Notes under the pieces: generated by a model
Database searches by the model: none
What the model saw: only the letters and a program-made list of their open reading frames with translations
Told to the model about the DNA's origin: nothing
Position numbers and translations under genes: made by a program
From: Halomonas korlensis
Lineage (GTDB): Bacteria > Pseudomonadota > Gammaproteobacteria > Pseudomonadales > Halomonadaceae
NCBI RefSeq assembly: GCF_900116705.1
Contig: NZ_FPBP01000015.1
Span: 1 to 64,000 of the forward strand
Direction of reading: 5' to 3'
DNA length: 64,000 nt
Shown here: positions 20,396 to 28,532 of the stretch, piece by piece
Layout: each line of letters opens with the position of its first letter
Position numbering within the stretch: position 1 is the stretch's first letter

Positions 20396-21016
20396 ATGAG
20401 AAAGTTACTGGCAAGCCTGGCAATCACCATGGGCGCCGTCGGCGCCGCCCACGCGGATTTAGCCGCCGACGCGGACGCCTCGGCCGGCAGCGAGAAGGCA
20501 CAGACCTGTGTCGCCTGTCACGGCCAACAGGGCATCAGTCCCTCGCCGGCCTTCCCCCATCTGGCCGGTCAGCAGGCCTCGTACACGGCCAAGCAGATCA
20601 TGGAGATTCGTGACGGCGACCGCGTCGTGCCACAGATGGCCGGCATCGTCGATGACTTCTCCGATCAGGATGCCTGGGACGTGGCCGCCTACTACGCCGA
20701 CCAGGAGGCCAACCTGGGCCAGGCCGACCCCGACGAGATGCTCGTCCAGCGCGGCCGCGAGCTTTACCGCGCCGGCGATGCCTCCAAGGGCATTCCGGCC
20801 TGTGCCTCCTGCCATACACCGACGGGCGTCGGCATCGGCACTGCGGTCTACCCGGCGCTCTCCGGACAGACCGTCGATTACACCGTGTCCACCCTGCAGG
20901 ACTTCGCCGCCGGCGAGCGAAACAATGACCCGGCCAACATGATGGGCGATATCGCCTCCAAGATGAGCGATGAGGACATGCAAGCCGTGGCCAATTACGT
21001 GTTCGGCCTTCATTGA
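20396..21016 (+). CDS. Dihaem cytochrome c4
   Basis: Periplasmic electron carrier that feeds terminal oxidases. 206 residues: signal peptide (about 1-20, ending AHA), then two homologous haem domains with CVACH (Cys38, Cys41, His42) and CASCH (Cys136, Cys139, His140). Candidate axial methionines lie in VPQMAG and near PANMMGDIASKM. Acidic overall, as expected in a halophile. Followed by a strong terminator before dsbA. Confidence 0.94.
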   Translation: MRKLLASLAITMGAVGAAHADLAADADASAGSEKAQTCVACHGQQGISPSPAFPHLAGQQASYTAKQIMEIRDGDRVVPQMAGIVDDFSDQDAWDVAAYYADQEANLGQADPDEMLVQRGRELYRAGDASKGIPACASCHTPTGVGIGTAVYPALSGQTVDYTVSTLQDFAAGERNNDPANMMGDIASKMSDEDMQAVANYVFGLH

Positions 21017-21047
21017 TAGCGTAGCCGGCGCTCGTGATGCCCGCCCC

Positions 21048-21078
21048 AGGGGCGGCCCAACGGCCGCCCTTGTCGTTT
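21048..21078 (+). terminator. Rho-independent terminator after cytochrome c4
   Basis: 10-bp GC-rich stem (21048-21057 with 21062-21071, one G-T pair), CAAC loop, followed by GTCGTTT. Confidence 0.8.
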
Positions 21079-21173
21079 CCGAACGTCAGGGGAACCCTCG
21101 AGGCACCAAACGCTCAAAGCCAGCGAGTTTCTCGCTCCGCTCGCTGTTATATCCTTCTCAGGAGAATCCTACG

Positions 21174-21806
21174 ATGCTCAAGTCCCTGTTGGTCGCCATT
21201 GCTGGCCTCGGTCTGTCGACCCTAGCCTCCGCCGCCCCCCTGGTAGAGGGCGAGCACTACACGGTCCTCGATGAGCCGGTGGAAACCCAGGTGGCGGATG
21301 ACCGCATCGAAGTGACCGAGGCTTTCTGGTACGGCTGCCCTCACTGCTACAACCTGGAAGACCCCCTCAACGCCTGGGTCGACGAGCAGCCCGAGGATGT
21401 GGCCTTCCAGCGCATGCCCGCCACCATGGGCGGCGATTGGAACCAGCATGCCATGGCGTTCTACGCAGCACAGGAGCTCGACATCCTCGACGCCATCCAT
21501 GACGACTTCTTCCACGCCATCCATGAAGACGGACAGAGCCTCACCGATGTTGACGACATTGCGGCTTTCTTCAGTGATTACGGCGTCAGCGAAGACGAGG
21601 CTCGCCAGGCGCTGACTTCGTTCGGCGTCAAGAGCCAGGTCAATCAGGCCCATGCCCGCATGCGTGCCATGCAACTCAGGGGCGTGCCGGCTCTCATCGT
21701 CGATGGTCGCTACGTGGTGACTCCTGGCCAGGCAGGTAGCCTCGAAAACATGCCGCAGATTGCCGGCGCACTGGTGGAGCAGGTCCGTGAGGCGCGAGCC
21801 GACTGA
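21174..21806 (+). CDS. dsbA: Thiol:disulfide interchange protein DsbA
   Basis: Periplasmic oxidase that introduces disulfide bonds. 210 residues with signal peptide ending ASA (residues 18-20). Active site Cys55-Pro-His-Cys58 in FWYGCPHCYNLE, and the cis-proline loop RGVPALIVDGRY. Start chosen at the ATG with CAGGAGAA nearby upstream and the signal peptide following; in-frame sequence before it is intergenic and overlaps the terminator. One base separates its stop from the next gene, so the two are coupled. Confidence 0.95.
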   Translation: MLKSLLVAIAGLGLSTLASAAPLVEGEHYTVLDEPVETQVADDRIEVTEAFWYGCPHCYNLEDPLNAWVDEQPEDVAFQRMPATMGGDWNQHAMAFYAAQELDILDAIHDDFFHAIHEDGQSLTDVDDIAAFFSDYGVSEDEARQALTSFGVKSQVNQAHARMRAMQLRGVPALIVDGRYVVTPGQAGSLENMPQIAGALVEQVREARAD

Positions 21807-21807
21807 G

Positions 21808-22614
21808 ATGACGCATCGTCTGGCCAATGCCCGGACACCGGTGCTCAAGGATGGCCACCTGAAGCTGCTTACCTTTAACCTTCAGGTGGGTATCCAGACA
21901 TCGGCGTATCACCATTATTTGACACGCAGTTGGCAACATCTGCTGCCGCACCCTAAACGACAGCACCGCCTGGAGCTGATGGGTGAGGTGATGAGCCGCT
22001 TCGATATTGTCGGCCTGCAAGAGGTTGACGGGGGCAGTTTCCGGTCGGGACATGTCAACCAGGTTGAATACCTGGCCACCAAGGCCGGCTTTCCTCATCA
22101 TTTCCAGCAGTTGAATCGCAACCTGGGGCGCATCGCCCAGCACAGCAACGGCTTGTTGTCGCGGTTGGTGCCGGCGCACATCATGGAGCATCGCCTGCCG
22201 GGCACCCTGCCCGGCCGTGGCGCCATCCATGCCCGCTTCGGCGAAGGGTCCGATGCTCTGCATCTCTTCGTGGCCCACCTGGCGCTGAGCCATCGCGGCC
22301 GAGTTCGTCAGCTCGATTACCTCAGCGAGATCATCCAACCCCTGCGCCATGTGGTGGTCATGGGCGATCTGAACTGCACACCCGAACAACTCCATGGCCA
22401 CGGCCGGTTCTGCGCCTCGCTGCCGCTGCACCCGGTGCGCCAGATGCTCAGCTATCCGTCCTGGCAGCCCAGTCGGGCGCTGGATCATATCCTGCTCTCC
22501 GATTCGCTGGAGGCCGACGAGGTGCGCGTACTCGATCACCTCTTCTCCGATCATCTGCCGATTGCCGTGGACGTGAAGCTCCCCGAGGCTTGCCTGAACG
22601 CTTGTCTCGCATGA
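21808..22614 (+). CDS. Endonuclease/exonuclease/phosphatase-fold protein
   Basis: 268 residues, EEP superfamily (DNase I-like fold). Metal and catalytic residues recognisable: LTFNLQVGIQ (Asn), GLQEVDGG (Glu), AHLALSHRGR (His), VVMGDLNCTPEQL (Asp-x-Asn) and DHLFSDHLPIAVDV (Asp-His). No signal peptide. The substrate (DNA, phosphoesters or phospholipid) cannot be told. Conserved directly downstream of dsbA in Pseudomonas-like genomes, which suggests an old partnership of unknown meaning. Start taken at the ATG immediately after the dsbA stop. Confidence 0.88.
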   Translation: MTHRLANARTPVLKDGHLKLLTFNLQVGIQTSAYHHYLTRSWQHLLPHPKRQHRLELMGEVMSRFDIVGLQEVDGGSFRSGHVNQVEYLATKAGFPHHFQQLNRNLGRIAQHSNGLLSRLVPAHIMEHRLPGTLPGRGAIHARFGEGSDALHLFVAHLALSHRGRVRQLDYLSEIIQPLRHVVVMGDLNCTPEQLHGHGRFCASLPLHPVRQMLSYPSWQPSRALDHILLSDSLEADEVRVLDHLFSDHLPIAVDVKLPEACLNACLA

Positions 22615-22727
22615 CGTCGCCGGGTCTTCTTGCATTTCCCTGCACGTTTGTCCTCCCGACCCGGCACATCGGCACCGATACCGTATAGACAACGTTAAAC
22701 GCACCGCCCCTTTCCCCTGCAGGGGTA

Positions 22728-22743
22728 TGGCACCATGGCGGCC
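22728..22743 (+). promoter_or_regulatory. Candidate sigma-54 promoter before the TRAP operon
   Basis: TGGCAC (perfect -24 element, 22728-22733) followed at the exact GG-N10-GC spacing by GC at 22741-22742. The -12 side is GGC rather than TTGC. It begins 51 bases before the dctQ start. A 12-bp palindrome CCCCTGCAGGGG (22714-22725) sits immediately upstream. Confidence 0.4.
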
Positions 22744-22778
22744 CGCAACAACTGGACTTTTACAACGAGACCCCCTCC

Positions 22779-23342
22779 ATGGCCGACTCACGCGAGCTAC
22801 CAGGCCTGATCGCCTGGCTCGACCGCGCTTCGGAACGGCTCGGCAAGAGCCTTTCCTGGCTGGTGCTGGCAATGATGCTGATCCAGTTCCTGATCGTGGT
22901 GCTGCGCTATGCGTTCAGCTTCAACAGCATCCCTATGCAGGAATCGGTGATGTACATGCATGCCATGGTATTCATGCTCGCTGCGGCCTGGACCCTCAAG
23001 CACGACGGCCATGTGCGTGTGGATATCTTCTATCGCGCCATGACACCGAAGCGGAAGGCGCTGGTCGACCTGCTCGGCACCCTTTTCCTGCTGTTGCCGG
23101 TGATGACCTTCGTGATCCTCACCAGTCTTGGGTACGTGGGCAAGTCATGGCGAATCTTCGAGGGCTCGCCCGACTCCGGGGGCATTCAGGGCATCTTCCT
23201 GCTCAAGACGCTGATTCCGCTGTTTGGCGGTCTGATGATCCTGCAGGGCCTGGTGGAAGCCACTCGCCACTTTCTCATCCTTACCGGGCGCATCTCGCCG
23301 CCCAGGGATGATGAAGATCGCCACCTCGAGGAGCGCCTCTGA
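22779..23342 (+). CDS. dctQ: TRAP transporter small membrane subunit (DctQ)
   Basis: 187 residues with four hydrophobic spans, the usual DctQ topology; no signal peptide. Family marks: LGKSLSWLVLAMMLIQFLIV in span 1, NSIPMQESVMYMHAMVFMLA around span 2, KHDGHVRVDIFYRAMTPKRK in the cytoplasmic loop. Works with DctM as the membrane domain of a sodium-driven, binding-protein-dependent importer. TGATG overlap with dctM. Confidence 0.93.
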   Translation: MADSRELPGLIAWLDRASERLGKSLSWLVLAMMLIQFLIVVLRYAFSFNSIPMQESVMYMHAMVFMLAAAWTLKHDGHVRVDIFYRAMTPKRKALVDLLGTLFLLLPVMTFVILTSLGYVGKSWRIFEGSPDSGGIQGIFLLKTLIPLFGGLMILQGLVEATRHFLILTGRISPPRDDEDRHLEERL

Positions 23343-24745
23343 TGCTGGAGTTCATGCCACTGGTGCTCTTCGCTGTCATCTGCATTGTGTTGATGTTCGG
23401 CTATCCGGTTGCCCTATCATTGGCCGGCACCGCGTTGGCCTTCGCCGGCCTGGGCCTGGGCCTCGAGACCCTGGGCATCGACGCCCACTTCGATGGTGGC
23501 TATCTCGGCGCCTTCCCCAATCGTCTCTACGGCATCATGAGCAACCAGACATTGCTGGCGGTGCCGCTGTTCGTGCTGATGGGAGTGCTGCTGGAGAAGT
23601 CCAGGGTCGCCGAGACCCTGCTCGACGCCATGGCCATGCTGTTCGGTTCGCTGCGTGGGGGCCTGGGTATCTCGGTGACTCTGGTGGGGATGCTGCTGGC
23701 AGCCTCCACCGGCATCGTCGGCGCCACCGTGGTAACCATGGGCCTGATGTCGCTGCCCACCATGCTCAAGCGCGGCTACAGCATGCCGCTGGCCACCGGC
23801 ACCATCTGCGCCACCGGCACCCTGGGACAGATCATCCCGCCCTCCATCGCCCTGGTGCTGCTCGGCGACGTGCTGTCCTCCGCCTACCAGCAGGCCCAGC
23901 TCTCCATGGGTATCTTCAGCCCCAAGACGGTCTCGGTGGGCGACCTGTTCATGGGCGCCCTGGTGCCGGGGTTGATCCTGGTGGTGCTCTACATCGCCTA
24001 TGTCGCTGTGGTCGCCTGGCTCAGGCCGCAATCCGCCCCCCCCGCCGACCGCAAGGAACTGATGGCCGAGCTCGGACACGAGGGCGGCCTGGGATGGCTG
24101 CTGCTCAAGGGGCTGGTACCACCCATCGTGCTGATCATTGCCGTGCTGGGCTCGATCCTCGGCGGCTTCGCCACCCCTACCGAGGCCTCGGCGGTGGGGG
24201 CCTTCGGTGCGATGATTCTGGCCCTGGCCTATCGCCGGCTGGACCTCGCGACCCTCAGGGACGTACTACGCTCGACGACGCATGTCACCACCATGGTGTT
24301 CATGATCCTGATCGGGGCCGCACTTTTCTCGCTGGTGTTCCGCGCCTATGGCGGTGAAGAGCTGGTCACCGGCCTGTTCGAAGGCATGCCCGGCGGAGTC
24401 GTGGGCGCCACGCTGATCGTGATGTTGGTGATCTTCCTGCTCGGCTTCATCCTCGACTTCATCGAGATCACCTTCGTGGTCGTGCCCATCGTCGGCCCGA
24501 TCCTGCTGGCGATGGGGCTGGATCCCATCTGGCTGGGCATCATGATCGCCATCAACCTGCAGACCTCGTTTTTGACGCCACCCTTCGGCTTCGCGCTCTT
24601 CTACCTGCGTGGCGTGGCGCCGGACTCGGTGCCCACCTCGGCGATCTACAAGGGGGTCGTGCCCTTCATCATCCTGCAGCTGTGCATGTTGCTCGCGCTT
24701 GCCTGGTTTCCGGAGCTTGCCACCTGGCTGCCGGACCAGTTTTGA
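23342..24745 (+). CDS. dctM: TRAP transporter large membrane subunit (DctM)
   Basis: 467 residues, about twelve spans, slightly longer than typical DctM (about 430) because of a longer central cytoplasmic segment (around residues 225-250, rich in charged residues). Signature segments LLAASTGIVGATVVTMGLM, TGTICATGTLGQIIPPSIAL, and SFLTPPFGFALFYLRG are present. Translocates the substrate delivered by the downstream binding protein, driven by a sodium gradient. Confidence 0.94.
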   Translation: MLEFMPLVLFAVICIVLMFGYPVALSLAGTALAFAGLGLGLETLGIDAHFDGGYLGAFPNRLYGIMSNQTLLAVPLFVLMGVLLEKSRVAETLLDAMAMLFGSLRGGLGISVTLVGMLLAASTGIVGATVVTMGLMSLPTMLKRGYSMPLATGTICATGTLGQIIPPSIALVLLGDVLSSAYQQAQLSMGIFSPKTVSVGDLFMGALVPGLILVVLYIAYVAVVAWLRPQSAPPADRKELMAELGHEGGLGWLLLKGLVPPIVLIIAVLGSILGGFATPTEASAVGAFGAMILALAYRRLDLATLRDVLRSTTHVTTMVFMILIGAALFSLVFRAYGGEELVTGLFEGMPGGVVGATLIVMLVIFLLGFILDFIEITFVVVPIVGPILLAMGLDPIWLGIMIAINLQTSFLTPPFGFALFYLRGVAPDSVPTSAIYKGVVPFIILQLCMLLALAWFPELATWLPDQF

Positions 24746-24813
24746 TCAACTTGCGTGAGCTCACGGTTGTTGGCGGCCTTATCTCAATAACGCCAATGTG
24801 GCAAAGGGTAAAA

Positions 24814-24829
24814 TGGCACAGGAAAAGCA
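24814..24829 (+). promoter_or_regulatory. Candidate sigma-54 promoter in the dctM-dctP gap
   Basis: TGGCACAGGAAAAGCA: perfect TGGCAC -24 element and GCA at the -12 position with the correct GG-N10-GC spacing (GG 24815-24816, GC 24827-24828). It lies 131 bases before dctP and may give the binding protein its own promoter. Confidence 0.42.
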
Positions 24830-24908
24830 GTCATCAGCAACGAAACGGGATCCCCGACATCGCTGACGGTGCCGTTATGGCAGCCATGTCCGCTTCCACT
24901 CGCCAGTC

Positions 24909-24924
24909 CGCCCCGCCCGGGGCG
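24909..24924 (+). promoter_or_regulatory. GC-rich stem-loop before dctP
   Basis: CGCCCCGCCCGGGGCG folds into a compact GC hairpin 36 bases before the dctP start, followed by CTTATAAC. With no T-tract it is more likely an mRNA-stability element or partial attenuator than a terminator. Confidence 0.45.
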
Positions 24925-24959
24925 CTTATAACAACACTCCAATGCCCTGAAGGAACTCC

Positions 24960-26066
24960 ATGAAACTCAGATCACTCGCCATTGCCGTGGCCATGACCGG
25001 CGCCTCTGCCGGCCTGCTGCTCGTCTCAAGCATCGACAACACCGCCCAGGCCCAGGAAACCTTCGAATGGAAGATGGTCACCTCGTGGCCCAAGAACTTC
25101 CCAGGCGTCGGCCAGGGACCGGAACGCCTCGCCGAACTCGTCAATGAGATGTCCGATGGTCGCCTGACCATCGAGGTCTTCGGCGCCGGCCAGCTGGTGC
25201 CGGGTTTCGAGGTGTTCGACGCCGTCGCCGAGGGCACGGCCGAGCTCGGCCACTCCGCCTCCTATTACTGGAAGGGCAAGGCGCCGGCCGCACAGTTCTT
25301 CGCCGCCGTGCCCTTCGGCATGAACGCTCAGGAAATGAACGCCTGGCTGCACTACGGTGGCGGCATGGAACTCTGGAACGAGCTCTATGACGACTTCGGT
25401 GTCGACGTGCTGGTCGCTGGCGCCTCCGGCGTACAGATGGGTGGCTGGTACAACAAGGAGATCAACTCGGTTGCTGACCTCGACGGTCTCAAGATGCGCA
25501 TGCCGGGCCTTGGGGGCGAGGTGATGAACCGCATGGGCGTGGCCATCGTCAACATGCCGGGCGGCGAGATCTTCACCTCGCTGCAGTCGGGTGCCATCGA
25601 TGCCACCGAGTGGATCGGGCCCTACAACGACCTGGCCTTCGGTCTGCACCAGGCCGCCGACTATTACTACTACCCCGGCTGGCACGAGCCGACCGTGATG
25701 TTCGAGGCGATCATCAACGAGGAGGCTTTTGCCGAGTTGCCGGCGGATCTGCAGGCGATCCTGAAGGCCGCCGTGCGCGACATCAACGCCGATGTGCTCG
25801 ACGAGTACACCGCGCGCAACAATGACGCGCTGGAGACGCTGATCAACGAGCACGACGTGGAACTGCGCCGCCTGCCGGACGACGTCCTCGCCCAGGCCCA
25901 GGAACACTCCGCCGATGTGGTGGCCGAGCTTGCCGAGTCCAGCGAACTGGCGGGACGCATCCACGAGTCCTACCGCGCCTTCCAGGACAAGGTCGTCAAC
26001 TACCACACCATCTCGGAGCAGGCCTATTACAACGCCCGCAATCCGGATGAGGCCACCAGTAACTGA
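24960..26066 (+). CDS. dctP: TRAP transporter substrate-binding protein, TakP-like (2-oxoacid type)
   Basis: 368-residue periplasmic binding protein. N-terminal signal (about 1-32, ending AQA). It belongs to the TakP/lactate-type DctP7 group, shown by ASYYWKGKAPAAQFFAAVPF, GGWYNKEINSVADLDGLKMR (the conserved Arg for the substrate carboxylate), and ATEWIGPYNDLAFGLHQAAD. TakP of Rhodobacter binds pyruvate and other 2-oxo acids; a 2-oxo or 2-hydroxy acid is the likely ligand. Gene order Q-M-P with a 214-base gap before P is less usual than P-Q-M. RBS GAAGGAA precedes the ATG. Confidence 0.9.
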   Translation: MKLRSLAIAVAMTGASAGLLLVSSIDNTAQAQETFEWKMVTSWPKNFPGVGQGPERLAELVNEMSDGRLTIEVFGAGQLVPGFEVFDAVAEGTAELGHSASYYWKGKAPAAQFFAAVPFGMNAQEMNAWLHYGGGMELWNELYDDFGVDVLVAGASGVQMGGWYNKEINSVADLDGLKMRMPGLGGEVMNRMGVAIVNMPGGEIFTSLQSGAIDATEWIGPYNDLAFGLHQAADYYYYPGWHEPTVMFEAIINEEAFAELPADLQAILKAAVRDINADVLDEYTARNNDALETLINEHDVELRRLPDDVLAQAQEHSADVVAELAESSELAGRIHESYRAFQDKVVNYHTISEQAYYNARNPDEATSN

Positions 26067-26098
26067 TCGAGTGGCACCGCGCCGCAAGCCAGCAGCAA

Positions 26099-26121
26099 GG
26101 GCCACCTCCGGGTGGTCCTTT
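26099..26121 (+). terminator. Probable terminator of the TRAP operon
   Basis: GGCCACC / GGTGGTCC stem with a TCCG loop, one G-T pair, followed by a short TTT. Moderately convincing. Confidence 0.55.
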
Positions 26122-26123
26122 AC

Positions 26124-26181
26124 ATTGACGTTCCGTTTATTGGCGTACCATTTATTGACGTTGCGTTTATTGGCGCTCCGG
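26124..26181 (+). repeat. Four imperfect 15-bp tandem repeats
   Basis: Units ATTGACGTTCCGTTT (26124-26138), ATTGGCGTACCATTT (26139-26153), ATTGACGTTGCGTTT (26154-26168) and a shortened ATTGGCGCTCCGG (26169-26181). Units 1/3 and 2/4 are more alike, so a 30-bp pair may have duplicated. Lies between the TRAP terminator and the end of convergent yqaA. Confidence 0.85.
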
Positions 26182-26203
26182 CCGGCGGCGTCCTGTCGTC
26201 GGC

Positions 26204-26635
26204 CTAGCCACACAGCGGCGCCAGCCAGAGATCGGCCAGCCACAGCACCAGCGCATATCGCGCGCCCTTGGCGAGGCCGATCAACAGCGTCGCTCGCCAC
26301 CAGGGCAGCCGCAACACGCCGGCCAGCACGGTCAGCGGATCGCCGACCACGGGGACCCAGGCACCCAACAGGCTCCACTCACCGAAGCGATGGTACCAGC
26401 GCTCGGCCCGCTGCAACCCTGCTGGGGAGACCGGAAACCAGCGACGATCCTGAAAACGCCGGGCATAACGGCCCAACCCGACATTGATCAGGCTCCCCAG
26501 CGTGTTGCCCGTGGTAGCGACCCACCAGAGCGTCACCACCGACGGATCCACGCACCATTGCCGCGCCAGCCAGACCTCCGAGCCGCCGGGCAAAAGGGTG
26601 GCACTGGCCAGGGCGACCAGAAAGAGTGTCAACAT
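26204..26635 (-). CDS. yqaA: YqaA family DedA-like membrane protein
   Basis: 143-residue inner-membrane protein of the VTT/DedA-related YqaA family (E. coli YqaA 142 residues). Features: N-terminal span with LASATLLPGGSEVWL, the conserved GNTLGSLINVGLGRY segment, and GAWVPVVGDPLTVLAGVLRL with the family Pro-x-x-Gly-Asp-Pro. DedA-related proteins act in lipid carrier recycling and membrane homeostasis; YqaA itself is uncharacterised. Start set at the ATG before the first span; the open frame upstream runs antisense through thiD. Confidence 0.88.
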   Translation of the reverse strand: MLTLFLVALASATLLPGGSEVWLARQWCVDPSVVTLWWVATTGNTLGSLINVGLGRYARRFQDRRWFPVSPAGLQRAERWYHRFGEWSLLGAWVPVVGDPLTVLAGVLRLPWWRATLLIGLAKGARYALVLWLADLWLAPLCG

Positions 26636-26698
26636 GGCGCCGACCACCGCTTGTGCAGTAGGCTGATGGCGTTTGTAAACCGCAACGACGCGAGTGTG

Positions 26699-27511
26699 AT
26701 GACTGCCTCCCGACCCATTCCTAATACGCTTACCATCGCCGGCTCCGACCCCAGTGGCGGCGCCGGCATCCAGGCCGATCTCAAGACCTTCTCGGCCCTG
26801 GGCGCCTATGGAACCAGCGTGATCACTGCCCTGACGTCGCAGAACACCCGCGGCGTCAGCGGCGTGCATGCGGTGCCTGCCGATTTCATCGTTGCCCAGC
26901 TGGAAGCGGTGCTGAGTGATATCCACCTCGACGCGGTCAAGATCGGCATGGTGGCCAGCCGCGAGGTCGCCGAGGTAATTCGCGCAGCGCTGGCAAACCG
27001 CCCGGTGCCGTGGAGCGTATTGGATCCGGTCATGGTCGCCAAGAGCGGCGATATCCTCGTCGACGACGCCGGGATCAGGGCGGTGCGTGAGGTGCTCGTG
27101 CCACTGGCCGACCTCATCACCCCCAACCTGCCGGAAGCCGCGGTCTTGCTGGACTGCCCGATACCGCAGGACCGGGCCGGCATGCAGGCGCTGGTCCCGA
27201 GCCTCCGGGCACTCGGCGCCCGGGCGGTGCTGCTCAAGGGTGGCCACCTGGCAGGTGAAGCCTGCCCGGACCTGCTGGTCACCGAGGAGGCCATCCACTG
27301 GCTCGAGGGTCCGCGTATCGCGACGACCCGTCTACACGGCACCGGCTGCACGCTGTCTTCGGCGATCACCGCTCGACTGGCCCAGGGCGACAGTCTCATT
27401 GAGGCCGTGGCGGCGGCCAAGACCTGGCTCACGCAAGCCCTTGCCGAAGGCCACCGCCTTGATGTGGGTCAGGGGCAGGGCCCTGTCCATCATTTTCATG
27501 CCTGGTGGTAA
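26699..27511 (+). CDS. thiD: Hydroxymethylpyrimidine/phosphomethylpyrimidine kinase
   Basis: Phosphorylates HMP and HMP-P for thiamine synthesis. 270 residues. Ribokinase-fold marks: TIAGSDPSGGAGIQADLKTF, the ALTSQNTRGV segment, LDPVMVAKSG, LITPNLPEAAVLL and the anion-hole GTGCTLSSAI. An in-frame ATG at 26666 would add 11 residues; 26699 fits the family length better, and neither has a strong ribosome-binding site. Divergent from yqaA with a 63-base gap. No TPP riboswitch recognised upstream. Confidence 0.94.
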   Translation: MTASRPIPNTLTIAGSDPSGGAGIQADLKTFSALGAYGTSVITALTSQNTRGVSGVHAVPADFIVAQLEAVLSDIHLDAVKIGMVASREVAEVIRAALANRPVPWSVLDPVMVAKSGDILVDDAGIRAVREVLVPLADLITPNLPEAAVLLDCPIPQDRAGMQALVPSLRALGARAVLLKGGHLAGEACPDLLVTEEAIHWLEGPRIATTRLHGTGCTLSSAITARLAQGDSLIEAVAAAKTWLTQALAEGHRLDVGQGQGPVHHFHAWW

Positions 27512-27608
27512 GCGATTCGGCTTGCGGGCGCTGCGCGCGCCACCCATCCTGACGGATAGCGGCGGCGGCAAATGCGCTACGACAGTTTAACGATCGGGAG
27601 GACGCGTC

Positions 27609-28454
27609 ATGACTCAGACCTTGTTGTTCGCTTGTGACCTCTCCGCCGAGAATCGCGCCGCCTACGCCCGCGCCGTGCGCCTGGCGGTGGAGAATGGCGC
27701 CCGGCTGGATGTCCTTCACGTGCTGGACCCGTATCTGCCGAGGCGCGTGCTGCACGATCTGGAGGCAGCCGTGGTGGCCGACATGCAGGCGCTGCTCACC
27801 GATATTCGCGAGGATTACGCCCTGCCCGAGCCGGCGACCTTGATGCAGACCGTGACCGGCGCGCCCTATGCCGAGATCGTTCGCGAGGCCCATGAACGCA
27901 AGGTTGACCTGATTATTCTCGGGGCACACCGCAAGCGCGGCCAGCCAGACCTGGTCACCGGCACCACTCTCGCCCGGGTACTGCGCAGCGCCCCCTGCCC
28001 GGTGCTCTCGGTGAGCCACCTGGCGAACCAGGACTGGGATGACATCCTGGTGCCCATGGACTTCTCGCTGACCTCGCGTCATACCCTGCGCGAGACGCTC
28101 AAGCGTTTCCCCGAGGCGCGTCTTACCTTGCTGCACGCCTGGCAGCTGCCTGGCGAACGCGAGCTCGGCTCCTATAAAGGGTATGCCAACTGGCGGGATC
28201 GCGAGCTCGAGCGGCTGCGCCAGCAGCTTCAGCGCGAGGTCGATCAGTTGATGAACGAGCTGGACAACGTGCCCGATATCGAGTTGGTACTGGAACAGGG
28301 CGACCCGCTCGACATCCTGATGCATCGGCTGCGTCACCAGCCTCCCGACTTGCTTGCCCTGGGCAGCCGAGGGCAGCTTGGCCGCCATGGCCAGATCACC
28401 GAATCCCTGCTGACCGAGCCCCACTGCGACATCATGCTCTGTCGCGCCTGGTAG
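27609..28454 (+). CDS. Tandem universal stress protein (two Usp domains)
   Basis: 281 residues, two Usp domains in one chain (about 1-145 and 150-281). Domain 1 has DLIILGAHRKRGQPDLVTG in place of the ATP-binding G-2x-G-9x-G(S/T) pattern, which is only partly kept. Domain 2 has LLALGSRGQLGRHGQITES, also lacking a clean second glycine pair, so ATP binding by either is uncertain. RBS GGGAGG precedes the ATG. Tandem Usp proteins of this kind (UspE-like) respond to stress; the partner is not evident. Confidence 0.87.
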   Translation: MTQTLLFACDLSAENRAAYARAVRLAVENGARLDVLHVLDPYLPRRVLHDLEAAVVADMQALLTDIREDYALPEPATLMQTVTGAPYAEIVREAHERKVDLIILGAHRKRGQPDLVTGTTLARVLRSAPCPVLSVSHLANQDWDDILVPMDFSLTSRHTLRETLKRFPEARLTLLHAWQLPGERELGSYKGYANWRDRELERLRQQLQREVDQLMNELDNVPDIELVLEQGDPLDILMHRLRHQPPDLLALGSRGQLGRHGQITESLLTEPHCDIMLCRAW

Positions 28455-28484
28455 GCACGACAATCTTTTACAGAACCTAGACGT

Positions 28485-28490
28485 TATAAT
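28485..28490 (+). promoter_or_regulatory. Consensus -10 element before the chalcone-isomerase-like gene
   Basis: Perfect TATAAT; TTTACA lies upstream but with a spacer of only 13 bases, so the -35 contribution is uncertain. About 42 bases upstream of the start codon. Confidence 0.5.
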
Positions 28491-28532
28491 GATGTCCGTA
28501 GAGCTACGAGCCACTTTCATGGGACATCCCTT

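Noticed and set aside
27609..28454. TeaD-like regulator role for the tandem Usp protein
   Set aside because: Two domains with degenerate ATP loops and no transporter beside it; the true TeaD is at 35462.
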